Source: an uncultured Jeotgalicoccus sp.
GTDB taxonomy: Bacteria; Bacillota; Bacilli; Staphylococcales; Salinicoccaceae
Reading direction: 5' to 3'
DNA: 5,637 nt
Assembly (NCBI GenBank): GCA_947631305.1
Contig: CANRKV010000112.1
Location: forward strand, 1 to 5,637
The translations under genes and the position numbers were made by a program. Below the pieces are notes generated by a model. The model was not told the origin of the DNA, did no database searches, and saw only the letters and a program-made list of their open reading frames with translations. Shown here piece by piece: positions 5,399 to 5,637 of the stretch (its first letter is position 1; each line of letters starts with the position of its first letter).

Positions 5399-5637
5399 AT
5401 GACAAGAAGACAAAGACGAGAATTTAACAAGGAACGTCACGATAAAGATGCGAGCAAAGAAGCATTTAAATTTCCTCTTGATATCGACAGTTCAGATGAT
5501 GCCGGTACGGAATCAATCACGCCGCTGCATTCACCGCCTGAATATGTCAGACGTCCGCAGCGGGAAACGAAGTACAGTACGTCGAAGCCGTCTGTAAAAC
5601 GTCCAACGAGAATGACTATTTCAAAAGCGCGACAGGT
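5399..5637 (+). CDS. sftA: SftA/FtsK/SpoIIIE-family DNA translocase, N-terminal part (3' end outside window)
   Basis: From ATG 5399 the frame stays open to the right edge, giving 79 residues. The visible part is a hydrophilic, charged, low-complexity region: a basic start (MTRRQRREFNKERH), the short motif AFKFPLDID at about 22-30, then a Ser/Pro/Arg-rich stretch. No membrane segment is present, as expected for SftA, the soluble FtsK-like translocase that moves chromosomal DNA away from the closing septum; membrane-bound SpoIIIE/FtsK would begin with transmembrane helices. The KFP motif resembles the KFRFP-type element near the start of SftA and staphylococcal homologues. The motor and gamma domains lie outside, so identity rests mainly on position directly after ytpR, as in Bacillus and staphylococci. 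AAAGGTGAG at 5385-5393 provides the binding site and overlaps the ytpR stop codon. Confidence 0.75.
   Translation, partial: MTRRQRREFNKERHDKDASKEAFKFPLDIDSSDDAGTESITPLHSPPEYVRRPQRETKYSTSKPSVKRPTRMTISKARQ

Noticed and set aside
1..5637. Undescribed mobile, defence, CRISPR or RNA-based system
   Set aside because: There are no transposase, phage, nuclease or toxin-like genes, no spaced repeats, no long gene-free stretch (largest gaps are about 86 and 70 bp) and no structured leader beyond the two terminators; the content is a conserved housekeeping neighbourhood.

Overview
The window looks like core chromosome of a low-to-moderate GC Firmicute, most likely a member of the Staphylococcaceae outside or near Staphylococcus (Jeotgalicoccus, Macrococcus or Salinicoccus type). 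This rests on protein resemblance, on strong AGGAGG-type ribosome binding sites, and on gene order: the block trmB ... ytzB-like / ytoP ... ytpQ - ytpR - sftA matches the conserved Bacillus/Staphylococcus neighbourhood. The genus is an inference; there is no rRNA here to settle it.

Layout. Positions 1-225 are the 3' end of trmB (tRNA m7G46 methyltransferase), closed by a rho-independent terminator whose hairpin begins inside the last codons. A single-gene unit follows, encoding a MalY/PatB-type PLP enzyme (probable cystathionine beta-lyase or related aminotransferase, 312-1508), with its own candidate extended -10 promoter. It converges on a small minus-strand gene for a membrane-anchored YtzB/PepSY-like protein (1523-1819). 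The two share an 18-bp-arm hairpin that overlaps the stop codon of the minus-strand gene. A 70-bp divergent intergenic gap separates that gene from a tightly packed plus-strand operon: ytoP (M42 aminopeptidase), an orphan PTS EIIC-like membrane protein, ytpQ (DUF1444), ytpR (DUF4479 plus tRNA-binding domain), and the start of an SftA/FtsK-type DNA translocase that runs off the right edge. Gaps within the operon are 3 to 20 nt with no internal terminator, so co-transcription is very likely.

How the genes work together. The operon combines peptide turnover (YtoP), a putative sugar or other solute permease, two conserved proteins of unclear role (YtpQ, YtpR) and chromosome segregation at division (SftA). 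It is a conserved housekeeping cluster, not an obvious single pathway. The patB-like gene is an independent sulfur amino-acid (or related PLP) function lying between trmB and the ytzB-like gene.

I found no mobile element, CRISPR array, tRNA, riboswitch or defence system, and no convincing sign of an undescribed system. The points most worth a look are the orphan EIIC gene occupying the place where B. subtilis has the thioredoxin gene ytpP, the 12-bp imperfect tandem duplication with three in-frame GTG codons at the start of ytpR, and the two terminators that overlap coding sequence.
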